From assembly GCA_012295275.1 (NCBI GenBank), contig CM022665.1, forward strand, positions 21,400,650 to 21,464,649: a stretch of DNA of 64,000 nt, in the 5' to 3' direction. This stretch comes from Chrysomallon squamiferum. Lineage: Eukaryota > Mollusca > Gastropoda > Neomphalida > Peltospiridae. Below, in pieces: positions 13,701-25,806 of this stretch; the first letter of the stretch is position 1, and every line of letters starts with the position of its first letter. The notes below the pieces were generated by a model. It did not search any database. It saw nothing but the letters and a program-made list of their open reading frames with translations, and was not told the DNA's origin. A program made the translations under genes and the position numbers.

Positions 13701-16700
13701 TTTCCGTATTATCTTTTATAAGTAAGTACACAAATAATTACAATATTCAAAAAACAAAACGCATTTAAAAGGTTAGTTTTGTTATCAGTAATACTAAACT
13801 AATTAATTTATTTTTTAATTCTTACTCTCTGTATGCAGCATTCTTCCTGTCTTTAGGAATATCAAATAGTCGATCAAATATCGTGAGGTATGTGATGTAG
13901 TCAATTTTCTGAAGGGAAAAAACATTTAATTTTGTAATTTTTTTTATCTCTATACATTTAACTGTAAACAAATGAACATTCTTTATTTTCACTTATGTTA
14001 TAAAATTAGCAATAAGGAAAACAAACATAAATAACAGAAAAATGTAAAATAAATAAATAAATTAATTAAAAGCTGAAATAGAAAAGAAAAATTAAGATGT
14101 TTAGAGAAACAAAGATCTATAGGTGACCTTCTACAATGTTTTCGTTTTTGTTTTTGTTTTTGTGTGTGATTTTTACCTCTGTTCCTTTAAGATTGAGATA
14201 TTTCTCGTAACACTGGTGTAGATCTAGATATCTCCCATACCCCTCCTCATCAGTAAAGTCAACCAGATCTGTGTAAATAAAACCAAGACTGTAATCACAG
14301 CACAGAGATGGAACGAACATGTGTTTTCTGTTTAAATTTATACATACATACATACATACATACATAACAAAAATAATTACACTACAGTTAAACAAAATAA
14401 ATTAAAAAAAAACAGTTAAAAGGATAAAATAAAATAAATAAAACAAAAAAAGATAAAAAATTATAAAGTTTAAAAAAAAAAAAAAAAAAAAAATAAATAA
14501 AAACCAAAATTATGTTTCTTTGAAAAACCTTAAAATAAAAGCTTTTTAGATGTCAATGTTTTGATAATGTCAAACTCAGTAAACACATTTAACCCCTGTG
14601 CTGTTGTTTCTATTACTAACAAAGACAATTTTAAAATCAATTTTTCAACAAACAGAAAAACAGCACAGAGGACACACAAAATGATCAGTACTGGTTCTAT
14701 GTGAAACAAATGAAAAATACAAATATATATCACTGAAAAACTGAAAATGTTAATTAAAAAATAAATTTTGGTTTCAACTAACTCTGCACTTCTTCAGCAG
14801 AACTTTCTCTCTGTTTGGCAATTTCTTCAAATTCCACAGACATAGGGACACTGATCTAAAATGATAAACAAAAATATATATTTTATAACTAAAAATCTAT
14901 TATGTAATTTTTTTTAAATAATGAAAATAATACAATCAAGGTAGGTGCAAAAAAAAAAAAAAAATGCAGCACCAAAAATTATTTTGGACATTGGACAAGG
15001 AAAAAGTAATTGAAAATCTTGTAAGCTAGAAACTAAATATTTAAAACCACTGGGTTTATTTCAAATTTAGATATAAATAACAGAATTATATAGTTCAGAC
15101 AATTATTTTTTCTTAGAAGTAAGAAATGTAACTCATATTACAAAAACTCTGTTAACCTGTGATATAAAAAACATAATGAAATAAGATTAGAATTATTAAC
15201 TAATAAAATAGTTTTTGTAAATTATTGTTAGTATACATGGTTGTATCAACATATTGTTAGTATTATTTATGATCACATCATAGTTAGTATTATTCATGGT
15301 TGCATCAACATATTGTTAGTATTCTGCTTGGTGCATCAACATATTATTAGTATCATTCATATTACTATCATTCATATTACTATCAGTATTACTAATATCG
15401 TATCACTATTGCTAGTATAATTTATATTTGTTTCACCAGATCACTGTTAGTATCAGTCATGGCTGTATCTTCCTGTTATTGTTAGTATTATTCATGGTAG
15501 TATCAATACATTACCACTAGTATCATTCATGATTGTATCAACATGTTATTAGTATTATTCATGATTATATCACTGTACTATTATTATACTATTCATGACT
15601 GCATCACCCTGTATTATTGTTAGCATTATTCATGGTTGTATCAGCCTATTATTAAATATTATTAGTATCCATGATTCCATCTTGGTTTATCACACTGATA
15701 TTGTTATTAGTGACTCTCTAACACCATATTATTGTTAGTATTATTTACATCTGTATCAACATGTTATTGCTAGTGTTATTTATGATCATCATATTTTTGT
15801 CTGTATCAACCTGTTATTAAGAGTATTTTCGTGGTAGTATCAACTTATTGTAAGTATCATTCATGGTTCTATCAGCATATGGTTAGTATTATTGACTCTA
15901 TATCACCATATCATTGTTAGTATCACCTTGTTATTGTTAGTATAATTAATGATTGTATTATATTATTATTAGTAGTATTATTCATGGTAGTATCAGTATA
16001 TTATTATTAATATCATTCATAGTTGTATCACACTATTACTGTTAGTATTATTGACTCTATCACCATATTATTGTTAGTGCTATTCGTGGTTGTATCACAA
16101 AATTATTCTTAGTATCATTTATGTTTGTATCACCTTGTTATTGTTAGCATTATTCATGGCTGTTTCGCCACATTAATGTTAGTATTATTTATGATTACCA
16201 AATTACTGTTAATGTTATTAATGGTTGCTTCACTGTATTGCTGTTAGTATCATTTATGTTTGTATCATCATATCATTGTTAGTATCAGCTTGCTTTTATT
16301 AGTATTATTGAATTGATTCGTGGTTGTATCAACATATTATTGTTAATACTATTCATGGCTTTATCACAGTGTTATTATTAGTATTATTCATGATATCAAC
16401 ATATCAACATATTATTAACTGTTTTATCAGTATATCAATACAGGAAAAAAAATACATTCACCTCATTTGGGTGCTGATGATAAAAACGGTCAATAGCACT
16501 AAGACGAGACCGGAATTCAGAATATTCATTTGGTCCAGCAAGAGCCTGGATTTCTTCTTTTCTCAATCTGAATCATTTGAATAATAAACATTAGAATGAT
16601 ATATGTCTCTTGTCTAAGTTAATAGAAATAGTTTATAATATTGTTTTGATACCATTATAAATGGTAAAGTTACGTGCAATACAATTTACTAATGTATACA

Positions 16701-18193
16701 TTCTTTAAATAAAAAATATTTACAAAAAGAATAATAATAAAATAAATAAAAATTTAAAATTTTTAATTTGCTTGTTTAGTTGATGCTATTCACAAAAGTA
16801 AAGAGAATTTTTTTTAAATTAAAAACCCCATACAATCATTAATGAAATACTTAACAGACATCAATAAACAGTTTCTAAAGTTTAAAGTAATTAATTTATT
16901 TCTTACCCATCTTTGTCTTCATAAAGATCTTTAAGTTCTGTAGTACATTCCATGTATCTCTGAATAAAATAAAATAAAATACTACGTATAAAATAACTTT
17001 GCTTACATTCATAAATAATTTAGTTATGAATTTGGTTCCAACTGGTAAATATTTTGCTTTTTCTGTTATTTTCAGAATAAATAAATTACAGATTATGATT
17101 ACCTCTAAGAACAACTATAATTTTATGTTTTAACATGAAATTCTTTGTTCAGCATAAACAAAGTAATAATAACAATAATATTAACAATAACAATAAAAAT
17201 AATACAACATTTTGAAAATGATACTTACATCCAGTAAAAGCTTCAATCGATAATCGGAATTTATTTGTTCTCGTTGCTTAAAATAAACAAAAATAAAATT
17301 GTTTTTAATTAAGAAAACTAGTAGTGGTCCTTCTGCAAATAATAGCAAAAATAATATTTAAAAAGCTATGTTTAGATATTACCAAAAAATTCATAATAAA
17401 CATTTTATTTAAATTATGTTTTTTTCGTACCAAAATCTTTTTTTTGTTTTGTTTTGTTTAAATACTAAAAAGAATGCCATTATATAAAATGATGAAGCTC
17501 AAGCATCACAAAATGAAATAATCACATAAAATAAAATAAAATTTGGCTACCCTGTACAGTGTACAAATATTATATAATTAAAATATGTACAACAGCATAC
17601 CATAACTGTTAAGTTCTAGATTATATGGCACAGAAGATAGATTATTGTAATGATAATGTCACACACATATATATGTGACGTAAGTGATAAACACTGAGAG
17701 ACATTTAATGATTGGTGTTTGTGTATGTGTATTAAAAATGAATACTTAGAATAGTGCTACTAACAGGACTCGAAGAACTTTCAAAATATCAAATAATCAT
17801 TACTGGCATGGTTTTCTTTTGATGTTTTTTTTTCATCTGATTAGAAACAACTGAGGTTTTTCAGTAACCCTATGTAGTTAAATCTATGCCATAATCGTTT
17901 TATTTTAACAAAATGATTTTGTGATTTTATCATTTTAGAATTAGTGATTTACTATCTACTGATTCGAAATTCATTGACGATTCATTGATACAGACACTAT
18001 GATACTCAGAATCAGATTATAAAGGAAAAACAAAAAGTAACTTCAGTAAGACGTGTTAATTGTTACTGTAACAAATCAACTGAAATTATAAACCTACAAC
18101 TTTTTTTGGATGCAACATTTCTTTAGTCATTGCATCCATAAGTCTTTCCCGTTCTTCATGGTATCGTCTTTGTTGTTCAAGCAGGGATTCCAT
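7204..18193 (-). CDS. SF3A3: Splicing factor 3A subunit 3 (SF3a60/PRP9), 17 exons
   Basis: A core subunit of SF3a in the U2 snRNP, acting in the nucleus in branch-site recognition and pre-spliceosome assembly. Coding exons in transcript order: 18193-18101, 17276-17229, 16959-16907, 16567-16462, 14855-14783, 14268-14177, 13908-13826, 13528-13456, 13055-12990, 12472-12405, 11797-11730, 11054-10944, 9449-9215, 8849-8739, 8236-8146, 7905-7850, 7281-7204. Phases agree throughout if the 12472-12405 exon is 69 nt. The product is then 501 aa, the human length as I recall it. It begins [20 protein letters not shown] and ends [11 protein letters not shown]. The matrin-type zinc finger is intact: C408, C411, H425, H431. 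An acidic run (about residues 360-373) precedes [15 protein letters not shown]. The start matches the family N-terminus. All introns read GT..AG. The identification is firm; odd copies of exon edges in its introns are listed separately. Confidence 0.97.
8318..8525. repeat. 38-bp tandem repeat, about 5 units, SF3A3 intron
   Basis: The block ATCAnTGTTTTTAAA with following AAATACATTTCTAATG recurs with an exact 38-bp step: the ATCACTG/ATCATTG landmark falls at 8343, 8381, 8419, 8457 and 8495. The middle units are nearly identical and the outer ones diverged, the usual pattern of an array growing from the centre. It is intronic, just 5' of the exon ending at 8236 in transcript sense. Confidence 0.8.
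8945..8990 (-). repeat. Partial duplicate of the SF3A3 zinc-finger exon inside the adjacent intron
   Basis: The plus-strand text AAACCATGTAGTTTGTACA at 8960-8978 closely matches AAACCATGTAGTTTATACA inside the true exon (8739-8849), and flanking bases also align (AGCTGATATGT versus AGCTTATATTT; ACCAAGCTA versus GCCAGTATG). It therefore looks like a copy of about 45 bp from the 5' part of the zinc-finger exon placed upstream in the intron. It lacks a complete exon and is presumably not coding. Confidence 0.55.
9450..10480 (-). repeat. Minisatellite of degenerate copies of an SF3A3 splice acceptor
   Basis: On the minus strand the true boundary is a pyrimidine tract, CTTTCAG, then AGACTTGGAACGACAGAAGG (exon 9449-9215). 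Upstream in the same intron the plus-strand pattern CCTTCTGTCATTCnAAGT-nnCTGAAAGA-purine tract recurs about 14-15 times. Copies lie near 9500, 9570, 9610, 9670, 9715, 9770, 9830, 9890, 9965, 10080, 10142, 10205, 10300, 10370 and 10440. Spacing is irregular, about 40-115 bp. Each copy thus carries a pseudo-acceptor plus the first 10-20 exon-like bases. Many keep the AG; some have lost it. Confidence 0.8.
10688..10744. repeat. (AAT)n microsatellite in SF3A3 intron
   Basis: An uninterrupted run of ATA/TAA trinucleotides follows a short CAA-type run. It is non-coding. Confidence 0.9.
10824..10870 (-). repeat. Partial copy of the 3' edge of an SF3A3 exon, with donor
   Basis: ACCTGTGTTTTCCAGGCTTGG at 10827-10847, followed by CAAACAGA, resembles ACCTGTTTTTGCCTTGTTTTCCAGGCTTGG...CAAACAGA at the donor edge of the exon 11054-10944, with an internal deletion. 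Read on the minus strand it would end in an exon-like tail followed by a GT, so it is a decoy-like copy of an exon-donor boundary lying about 100 bp inside the next intron. Confidence 0.5.
11045..11330 (-). repeat. About three diverged copies of the acceptor flank of an SF3A3 exon
   Basis: The segment upstream of the exon 11054-10944 (landmarks ACACATAGATC, AAATGAGATACTG) is echoed near 11193-11222 (AACATACAGT, AAATGAGATATTG) and near 11285-11321 (TCCACAGAAC, GATGAGATGCTG). Spacing is about 100-120 bp. Divergence is high, so copy limits are approximate. Confidence 0.45.
12521..12710. repeat. TATTGTATTG-type low-complexity repeat in SF3A3 intron
   Basis: Short TTGTATTGTA, TTGTACTGTTA and TTATATTGCA units follow one another and produce a spurious Cys/Val/Leu/Tyr-rich open frame. 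No gene is implied. Confidence 0.7.
15215..16440. repeat. About 1.2-kb diverged minisatellite in SF3A3 intron
   Basis: Roughly 30 units of about 30-45 bp share TTGTTAGTATTATTCATGG followed by TTGTATCAnCATATTA. Unit length and sequence vary, so this is an old, unequal-exchange type array. It occupies nearly the whole intron between the exons at 16462-16567 and 14783-14855, ending about 20 bp from the donor of the upstream exon. Confidence 0.8.
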
Positions 18194-18400
18194 CGCACAT
18201 GCAGAAAAACAAATAACGCTAACAAAATGCGAAAACAATACGTAAAGACCTGTATTATCCAGGAAGCGGAAACAGAATTATGCGTTCTTGTTTGACGGGA
18301 AATTGCGATATATTCCGAGAAAGTACGAAGTAAAATGAACCTGATCACTACATTCCGATTCCACGTAATAATTATTTACTACATCGATTTTCAGAACCAG
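18194..18400 (-). promoter_or_regulatory. Putative SF3A3 5' UTR and core promoter
   Basis: The 200 bp upstream of the SF3A3 ATG is less AT-rich than its surroundings. It contains CAGGAAGCGGAAAC at about 18259-18272, with two GGAA cores typical of ETS-family sites in housekeeping promoters. No TATA box at a convincing position was seen. The assignment rests on position and the ETS-like motif only. Confidence 0.35.
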
Positions 18401-18412
18401 CAGTGGCAGCAA

Positions 18413-18467
<55 letters not shown>

Positions 18468-18477
18468 GCTGTTGTTG
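18413..18477. repeat. (TTA)n microsatellite
   Basis: An uninterrupted ATT/TTA run of about 60 bp lies directly upstream of the SF3A3 promoter region. Confidence 0.9.
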
Positions 18478-19567
18478 TTATTGTTGTTAATAATTGGTAT
18501 TTTCTATAAAGTTTATATATTTATATCTTTGTATACTATTACAGAAAATTATTACCAACAATTGCCTTTTAGGTTTTAATTAGCTCTAATCATAATTATT
18601 CTTTCTTGTTTTTCTTTTTACTTTTATTATTATTATTATTTTTTAAATTAATTATTATTGTTGTTGCTGTTGCTGTTTTCTAATCTTTCATTTTATTTTA
18701 TTTTATTTCTTTCATTCTTCTTCTTATTATTACTATTATTATTTTTTAATTCTTATTTAGTTTTGTAATTGGCATGTTTTTGGCGAGTAGTGATAACTAT
18801 TGAATGTTAGTCAATAAATGTTTATTTTAGTTTTTAAATCTTTACATGTATTTCAGAATCAGTTCAGTTCAAATAATGGGGAAAGTAATTGTTTTATATG
18901 TAGTTCACATACATCAGTTTATAATAATGAATTATTTCAAATTAATGAATGGATAAAACACTATTTATTTTATCTGAGAAAATATAAAATAACCGCTAAT
19001 TGGTGGATCATCACAGCAATCAAAAATGTTTGGAGAAGAGTTAAATTTATTATCTTTTGGAAATAAAATGAAAAAGAAAGAAAAGCAAGAATACGTGTTT
19101 CTTTTCATACTTTTGTTTCTAGCCAAAAGCAGCATAATATGGCATTTTAAAATTTACAAAGCGAATAATTGATCAAAACTGATCGCACTTGCTCAGTGCT
19201 GCTTAACAATACAACAGAGGCCATGTTCAGCAAAAACGCTTTTTAAAAATAGGTCACACAGGTCGTTGGTGGGTTTAGGATGCTAACATAATTATGCAAA
19301 GGTACTTTCTTTGAGATATTTTGTGAGGTCGTAATTGTTTATTAATTAACTCTTACCTTTTATTCCGTCATTATTACAGGTTACATACTTGACAGAAATG
19401 TAAATAGACGATTGTATTATTATTATTTTGTGTGTGTGTTTAAAATGCTTGGTATAATTTATTCAGCATTGTCTAAATAACTTGAAATGACATTGAAACC
19501 ATCTTAAACATACAACTGTTTCAAAAATTAAATTTCTGAGTCACTTGTCTTCTAATTTATATGAATT

Positions 19568-19609
<42 letters not shown>

Positions 19610-20203
19610 ACCATTATTACATTTTATAAATTTATTTTCTATTTTTCTATTTTTCTATTTTTATTTATTACTATTATTATTATTATATTTTCAAATTTGT
19701 AGGCTTTATCAAGAAACCAAACTGTTTTTGATGAGATAACACAAACAATTTCTATGACAGATCTTGGAAAATGGCTGCCATATTGAACGTTTTTAGGGCT
19801 AGGATGTTTCTTTCAAAGTAACCCATGGTGAAATTTTCATACCAAATTTTATGCTTTTCAGCTTGATATTTTCTGCACTACTAGTTTATTTATTTATTAA
19901 TTTTTTTCTAGTTTTAATTTCAAATATATTTAATAAAATCTTTCATTATCAACTGCTTTATTTATTTATTATTATTTTCCCCAATATTATTCTTTTATCA
20001 ACAAACTAACTTAACTAATATTCTGTCTACATTATTTCAATTACTGAAATTTGGCTGAAATGTCACTTGCTGGAACTTCATGACCAAAATAATGCTGGCT
20101 GAAATAACACCAAAATGTATTTAACCGATTATTTTTAGCAACCTTTTTAACATATACATTTCATTATTTGATTAGGAAAAATACACATCAGTAATATTAA
20201 TAT

Positions 20204-20241
<38 letters not shown>

Positions 20242-22898
20242 TATTCAAATTTGAAGGACATAAAATAATTGATTCACCTGCTTCACCTTATAAAAAAATA
20301 ATAAAATTGAAAACCTTATATAAGAATAAAAAAGAGAAAAGATTATAAAAGATTGTTTGCTGAACTCAAATTACCATTATGGCATTAAGCAATTTTGCAT
20401 ATTTGATGTTGATAACATTTGTTAAAATCTGATTGAAGTAATGCTAAATACTCATTTTTAAATAACTGTAACATAAAAATACATTTTTAAAAGGGCATTG
20501 TAATAGCTAGTTAACAATATTTAATAGACAGTCTGTTTAAATAATCAATGAAATGTGATGGCATCTTTGTAATAATGCAGGTGTTTGAACAATTAATTAG
20601 AACCGTGACATATTTAGACAACATGAATAATTCATTGGATATAACATTTTCTAATATTACAATCAATATCAGATTATGAATCTTGAATAAATTTTGGTTC
20701 GGTTATAACATTTTAAGAAAAACATTAGGTATCATAATTTTTTTTTTTTTTTTTAATTAAAATTCAACATTTAAGAATGACTTTTTTTTAGGCATCAGAT
20801 ATATTCTGAATTAAATTTCAAACTGTAAGAATTACTTTTTTATTAGGTATTAAATATTTTGCATCAAATTCCAAATTTTAAGGATTACTTTGTATTACAA
20901 CATTTCAAATTTTAAGAATTACATTTTATTAGGTAGTGGACAGTGTTAGAAAAAATCTACTGTTATATGGGTGTGTGTTACTAATTAGCAAACAGGTAGC
21001 TTTTAGTTACACCTTCCCATACCGAACACTGTGATTAATTATAATACAGGAGAGGTTTATATTAAGTGTATTAGTTGGTCTATTTTGGTGGAGTAATCCT
21101 GATTATAATGATTGGTTAGTCATCAAATTTCCATTCTATTAAATACTACTACTACTACTAATAAATAATGACGATAATAATAATAACAATAATAACCATA
21201 ATGATAACAATAAAAATTAATAATAGTAATGACAATAACAATAATAAAAGTACTTAAAACAATAAAAATCTAATAACAGCTGTAATAATAATAATAACAA
21301 TAGCAACAACATGATAATAACACTATAATAACAAAATATTTCAGAAAGGAAAATTAAAAAAACAACATAATAACCAGTAGTAATTTGTTTATTACTGAAT
21401 AATAATTTTGCAAAATAAATTTTAAAAGTTAGCTACCATGATCAACACAATAGTTAAATACATTATAGAGACGGATAAAATAAAGAAAAAAGAGAGAGAG
21501 AGAGGGAGAGAGGAAATGAGAAAGAGTTTTTCATTACTTATCTTTTACAGGTGGTAAGATAAATCAGTAATGATATCTTTTGTATCAATCATTTGGTAAC
21601 TTGCATTCCCAAACAGCTCAGTGAAAACAAAGTTTTTGATTTGTTTAATAAGCTAACCAGTTTACACTGATTCTGTGATAATGAATGCTTTAATGGTGAT
21701 ATTAATTAGCATTGTTAAAGCTCTGTAAAACAACATGAAAAAAGAAAAAAAACATCAGTGAAAGCTATTTTAATAAAAATACTGACTCAGTGATGACGTT
21801 TTCATGTGTAGGCATTATATAAAGCAATATAAGATTTAACAAATTTTAATTCAGGTGAATAATAGTTCTATGTGTTCATTTATTTAGTTTTGTTATAAGT
21901 AAATGTTTCAACAAGTATTGATTGTTGTGTCAGAGGCACATAAATTCCATCAAGAGAAAAATAAGTTATCTAAAACTTCAACAGGTACAGCATTTCTTTT
22001 TAAAATCTGTACCCAAACTTGAAATAGTTATCTGAAAATCTTTTACATTTTATTTTAAAATTTAAAAAGGAAGATTTAATTATTATCGCTCCATCACTAT
22101 AAGAATTGGTCAATTTCTTTCACGTATAACCTAGTTATAAAGCAGTTCATATAAATATATAAAGGAATTTATTTTTCTAATATATTAATGTGTGGTGTGT
22201 GTGTGTGTGTGTGTCAGTGTGATGTCACTATTTCTAAATTTTTCTCTGGTGATAGCTGCACTTTTCATTCATTAACTATAATGCAAATTGATAAAGGCAG
22301 CACAATTTTAGTCAAGACATCTTTATTGCATTCATGTTAAAATTTACTCATGATTTTTAGAAATAATACATAAACCTGCATTTCTGTTTTTATGATGGAT
22401 AAAAGGCTATATAAAAAATTCTTATCAAGTTTGACTTTCAAAAAACAAAAAATACAAAATAAAATAAAAAAATAAAATAAAGAAATAAATAACTTTTGTT
22501 TTAAATGGAACAAGACTTTTGGTTATACAAACACTCTTCAAAAGAGTTTGAGCTTCAAAATTGGTATGTAGCAGCAGTGCAAATAAGTGTTAAAAACTCA
22601 TTTACTTGTCATATAATGATATATTTAAAAATCTCACATTTAACAACTTTCTATCTGAAGTTAGTTTTAGAGAGCTGGAAGTAAACTTTTAATACAAGCT
22701 GATAGTTAATGGGATTATCAAAATTTAAAAATTCTGGTAACAGAACTTTGAGTAAGGCAACTGTCCTAGAACATCTAACTGTACTCTTCAGAGTATCTTG
22801 TCACATTTCAAAAATGAATATATTTTTTCTTCTTCATGATTAACATTTGTAATATATCTGAGATAAATGTTTCATTGTATTCATTCTGTCACTGTACT
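18478..22898. other. Intergenic stretch between SF3A3 and FDX1, no gene seen
   Basis: AT-rich sequence with ATT, TTC and poly-T tracts (for example 20209-20239) and AAT/AAC mixtures at 21145-21320. No open frame shows a family signature. A small tandem repeat near 20720-20940 is listed separately. Both flanking genes are on the minus strand, so part of this stretch may hold SF3A3 upstream control elements. Confidence 0.5.
20720..20940. repeat. About 60-70-bp diverged tandem repeat, roughly 4 units
   Basis: Units share a landmark like TTAGGTATnA followed by ATTCCAAATTTTAAGAATTAC. Copies occur at about 20726, 20791, 20845 and 20901, with poly-T expansions inside some. Confidence 0.5.
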
Positions 22899-23045
22899 TT
22901 AACCCTTTCAGTGCCAAATTTGGCACAAGACATATTTCCGAGCACCAGATATTTTTTAGGGAAATTACCTAAGTGAAATATTGAGGCTTAACTTAAGCTA
23001 CTGCATTATGGTGACATATCTTGCCAATAGCACTGAAAGGGTTAA
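22899..23045. mobile_element. piggyBac-like MITE with TTAA target duplication
   Basis: TTAACCCTTTCAGTGC (22899-22914) and GCACTGAAAGGGTTAA (23030-23045) are perfect inverted repeats. Removing the TTAA at each end leaves 139 bp with 12-bp terminal repeats beginning CCCTTT. TTAA target sites and CCCTTT-type ends are established hallmarks of the piggyBac superfamily. There is no coding capacity, so it would be a non-autonomous element. The intact termini suggest a fairly young insertion. Confidence 0.75.
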
Positions 23046-23457
23046 TGAGTTCTGAAATAAAAGTCATTATTTACAATTTAGAAAAGAATGGAACTGAATA
23101 ACAATTCCTTAATAAGTTTAAAAAATGGTAATTAGAATTAATTTGCACCAAATTGGAATCAATATATGCTTTCTCTTTTTGCGTAATGATCATTATGAAA
23201 AGCATTCAGTAAAAATTAAGATCAGTATAGTTATACAATAATTTATTACACACACTCAAGTTAAAAAGACAAAAATATTTTGTCCATACTGAACCATGTC
23301 TTCCTGCAACTTTCATAAATGTCTTAATGCAATCGACCCAAAAATACATAGATAAAAATAAACATTTCTATAGAGTGACACAGCTGAAGACTTCTATTTG
23401 GAGATTTACGTTATGTATATGTTTAAATTTTTATTTTTTTATTTATTTTTTTGAATT

Positions 23458-25683
23458 TCATGAGTCTCCCCTAGCATCAGCAACACCTGAAGGTATCTGG
23501 ATTTCAATTCCATCCATTTCTTTTGATATTATCACCTGACAGCCTAGACGTGACCTGAAAAAAAAAAAAAAAAAAAAAAAAAAATAATTAATAATAATTT
23601 TTTTTTTTAAATTACCAATTATTCTTGGCCGTCTAATCTACACCTTTAAAAAAAAAAAAATGTTTTTTATCAACTTAGGAATATTAAAATGACAAGGTTT
23701 AAGAATCTATTGTTAAATGATTCCTGAGTTAATATCAAAATCTTAATGATACCCCCCCCAAAAAAAGACACACACCCAAAAAACAAAATATAAAAACATA
23801 TAATATAAATGATATATTATTAAAAATAAAGAAAACACCAAACAATCCTTTACACACACATACACACTACTTTCACAAGTAAACATATACCATCACAAAC
23901 AGAGATGTTACAATAACAACAGGCTTAATAAATATAATAAAGTGTATGTGAAACGATATACTTGCACACACGCACACACACCAAATTCTTCATTAGATGG
24001 GACTCAAATATTACTCTGGCCACTACTGAATACAATTAAGCAATATTACAAAAGAGTAACACAATGGTATTACATAATAACAGATTTCATCAGTTATATG
24101 TGATCAACATCACCAAACATCTATTAAAAGCATAACCTACGTGTCTGTTAGCTCGTAGGCCAAATCCAGCATGTCTAATTCTTCGTCTGTTGGTTTCTCT
24201 GGTAGCCGGTCATAATCTTCTTTCTTAAATATCAGATGGCAGGTGGAGCACGCCAGGGTGCCTTCACACGCACCTGTGACATGATAATACGTGTAAAACC
24301 TTTTGTTTGTGACAAACTGTTAATAACTACACTTCTAACAGAGAAATAACAGCTGTTTGTTACTCAGTAATTAATACACTATCAAACAGAATAATTCATT
24401 TGAAATATGAAACATTTTTAAACATTTACACAGTAATTGTATTAATTTGGTCCCTTTTCTAATAATAAATTAAAGTCATTTATTTATCCAATTTTTGGGT
24501 GTTCTGATGATGTCATGTATTTATAAAAAAAATATATACACACACATAAGCCTCTTTCTGGGATTTATTTATGGGAAGGCAACTTCTGACAGAGATGTAT
24601 CAATTATTTATCATCAAACAGTTTTACATTTGTTTACTGAATTATTAACATCAAGTTTGGATTATGATAAAGCAAGTTATCATGCAAATAAATTTTTAAA
24701 ATTTAAAGGTTTTTATTTTATTTCATTTATTTGTTCTAAAGATAAAATTTCAGTTCTTTGATAAACATAGACATATTATTAATATTCTGAACATAGTAAT
24801 AAATGGTAATAAACTATTTTTTTATATCTGCAAACGGGCAATTTTAATTTCTGAAGTTTATTTCATATAAAAATATTTAATATATAAACGAGTCAATATA
24901 ATTTTCATTTCTAAATAAAATATTTTTCTAAAGAAAAAACTTACCAAAACCATCTATTTCTACATTATTTTCAAGAACCACATCCAAAAGATTATCACCA
25001 ATTTTTGCTTTTATAGATCTTTTTTCACCATCTTTGCTGACAAAAGTAACATTGACTCTGAAAGCATAAAAATAATTGTCTTTTTATTTGTAACACATTT
25101 TGGTCATTTTTAATCATATTATTATGCAAATATGACATAAATATTTATCTTTTTTTTTCACAAGTATAAAAAATTGGATTATTGTTACTATTACCATGTG
25201 TGGGAAGGTACAAATAAAACATCTTTGTTGCTAAATATTAAAAGTTGTGCACAGAGAATGGTAGAAGCTTGTTTTCGTGTTAATAATAATAATAATAATA
25301 ATATATATGTATATTATTATTATTATATGAGACTTATTAACTTGACAACAACAATAATAAATTACAGACAAATTACAAAACTGAGACCATCTGAGATAAA
25401 GTTATATAAAATTAATATAAATCACTGCTGATCATTATCAAAATATAACATTCACATAAATCATTGCTAAATATAAAATTCACATAAATCTTTGTTGTTC
25501 ATTATCATTATATAAATTTCATATAAATCTTTGTTGATCTCATTTAAAATTCTGACAATTCCTTTTTTTTTATTCACATTTGTAAGTAATGAAGTAGTTT
25601 CTACAGACATCACTATTAGGATAAATCATTTGTTTTTCCTTTGTGTTGAACTTGAAGATGCATAAAATATTCATTTATTCAAA

Positions 25684-25718
<35 letters not shown>

Positions 25719-25732
25719 TGTGTATATGTATG

Positions 25733-25806
<74 letters not shown>

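Noticed and set aside
18818-19066. 82-codon frame upstream of SF3A3
   Set aside because: No conserved motif, and the composition is that of the intergenic background.
23458-23554. FDX2 instead of FDX1 for the ferredoxin
   Set aside because: [22 protein letters not shown] and a VADAR tail follow the adrenodoxin pattern; FDX2-type residues are absent.
24495-24761. 88-codon open frame between FDX1 exons
   Set aside because: It lies on the strand opposite the gene, shows no family similarity and has AT-rich codon content.
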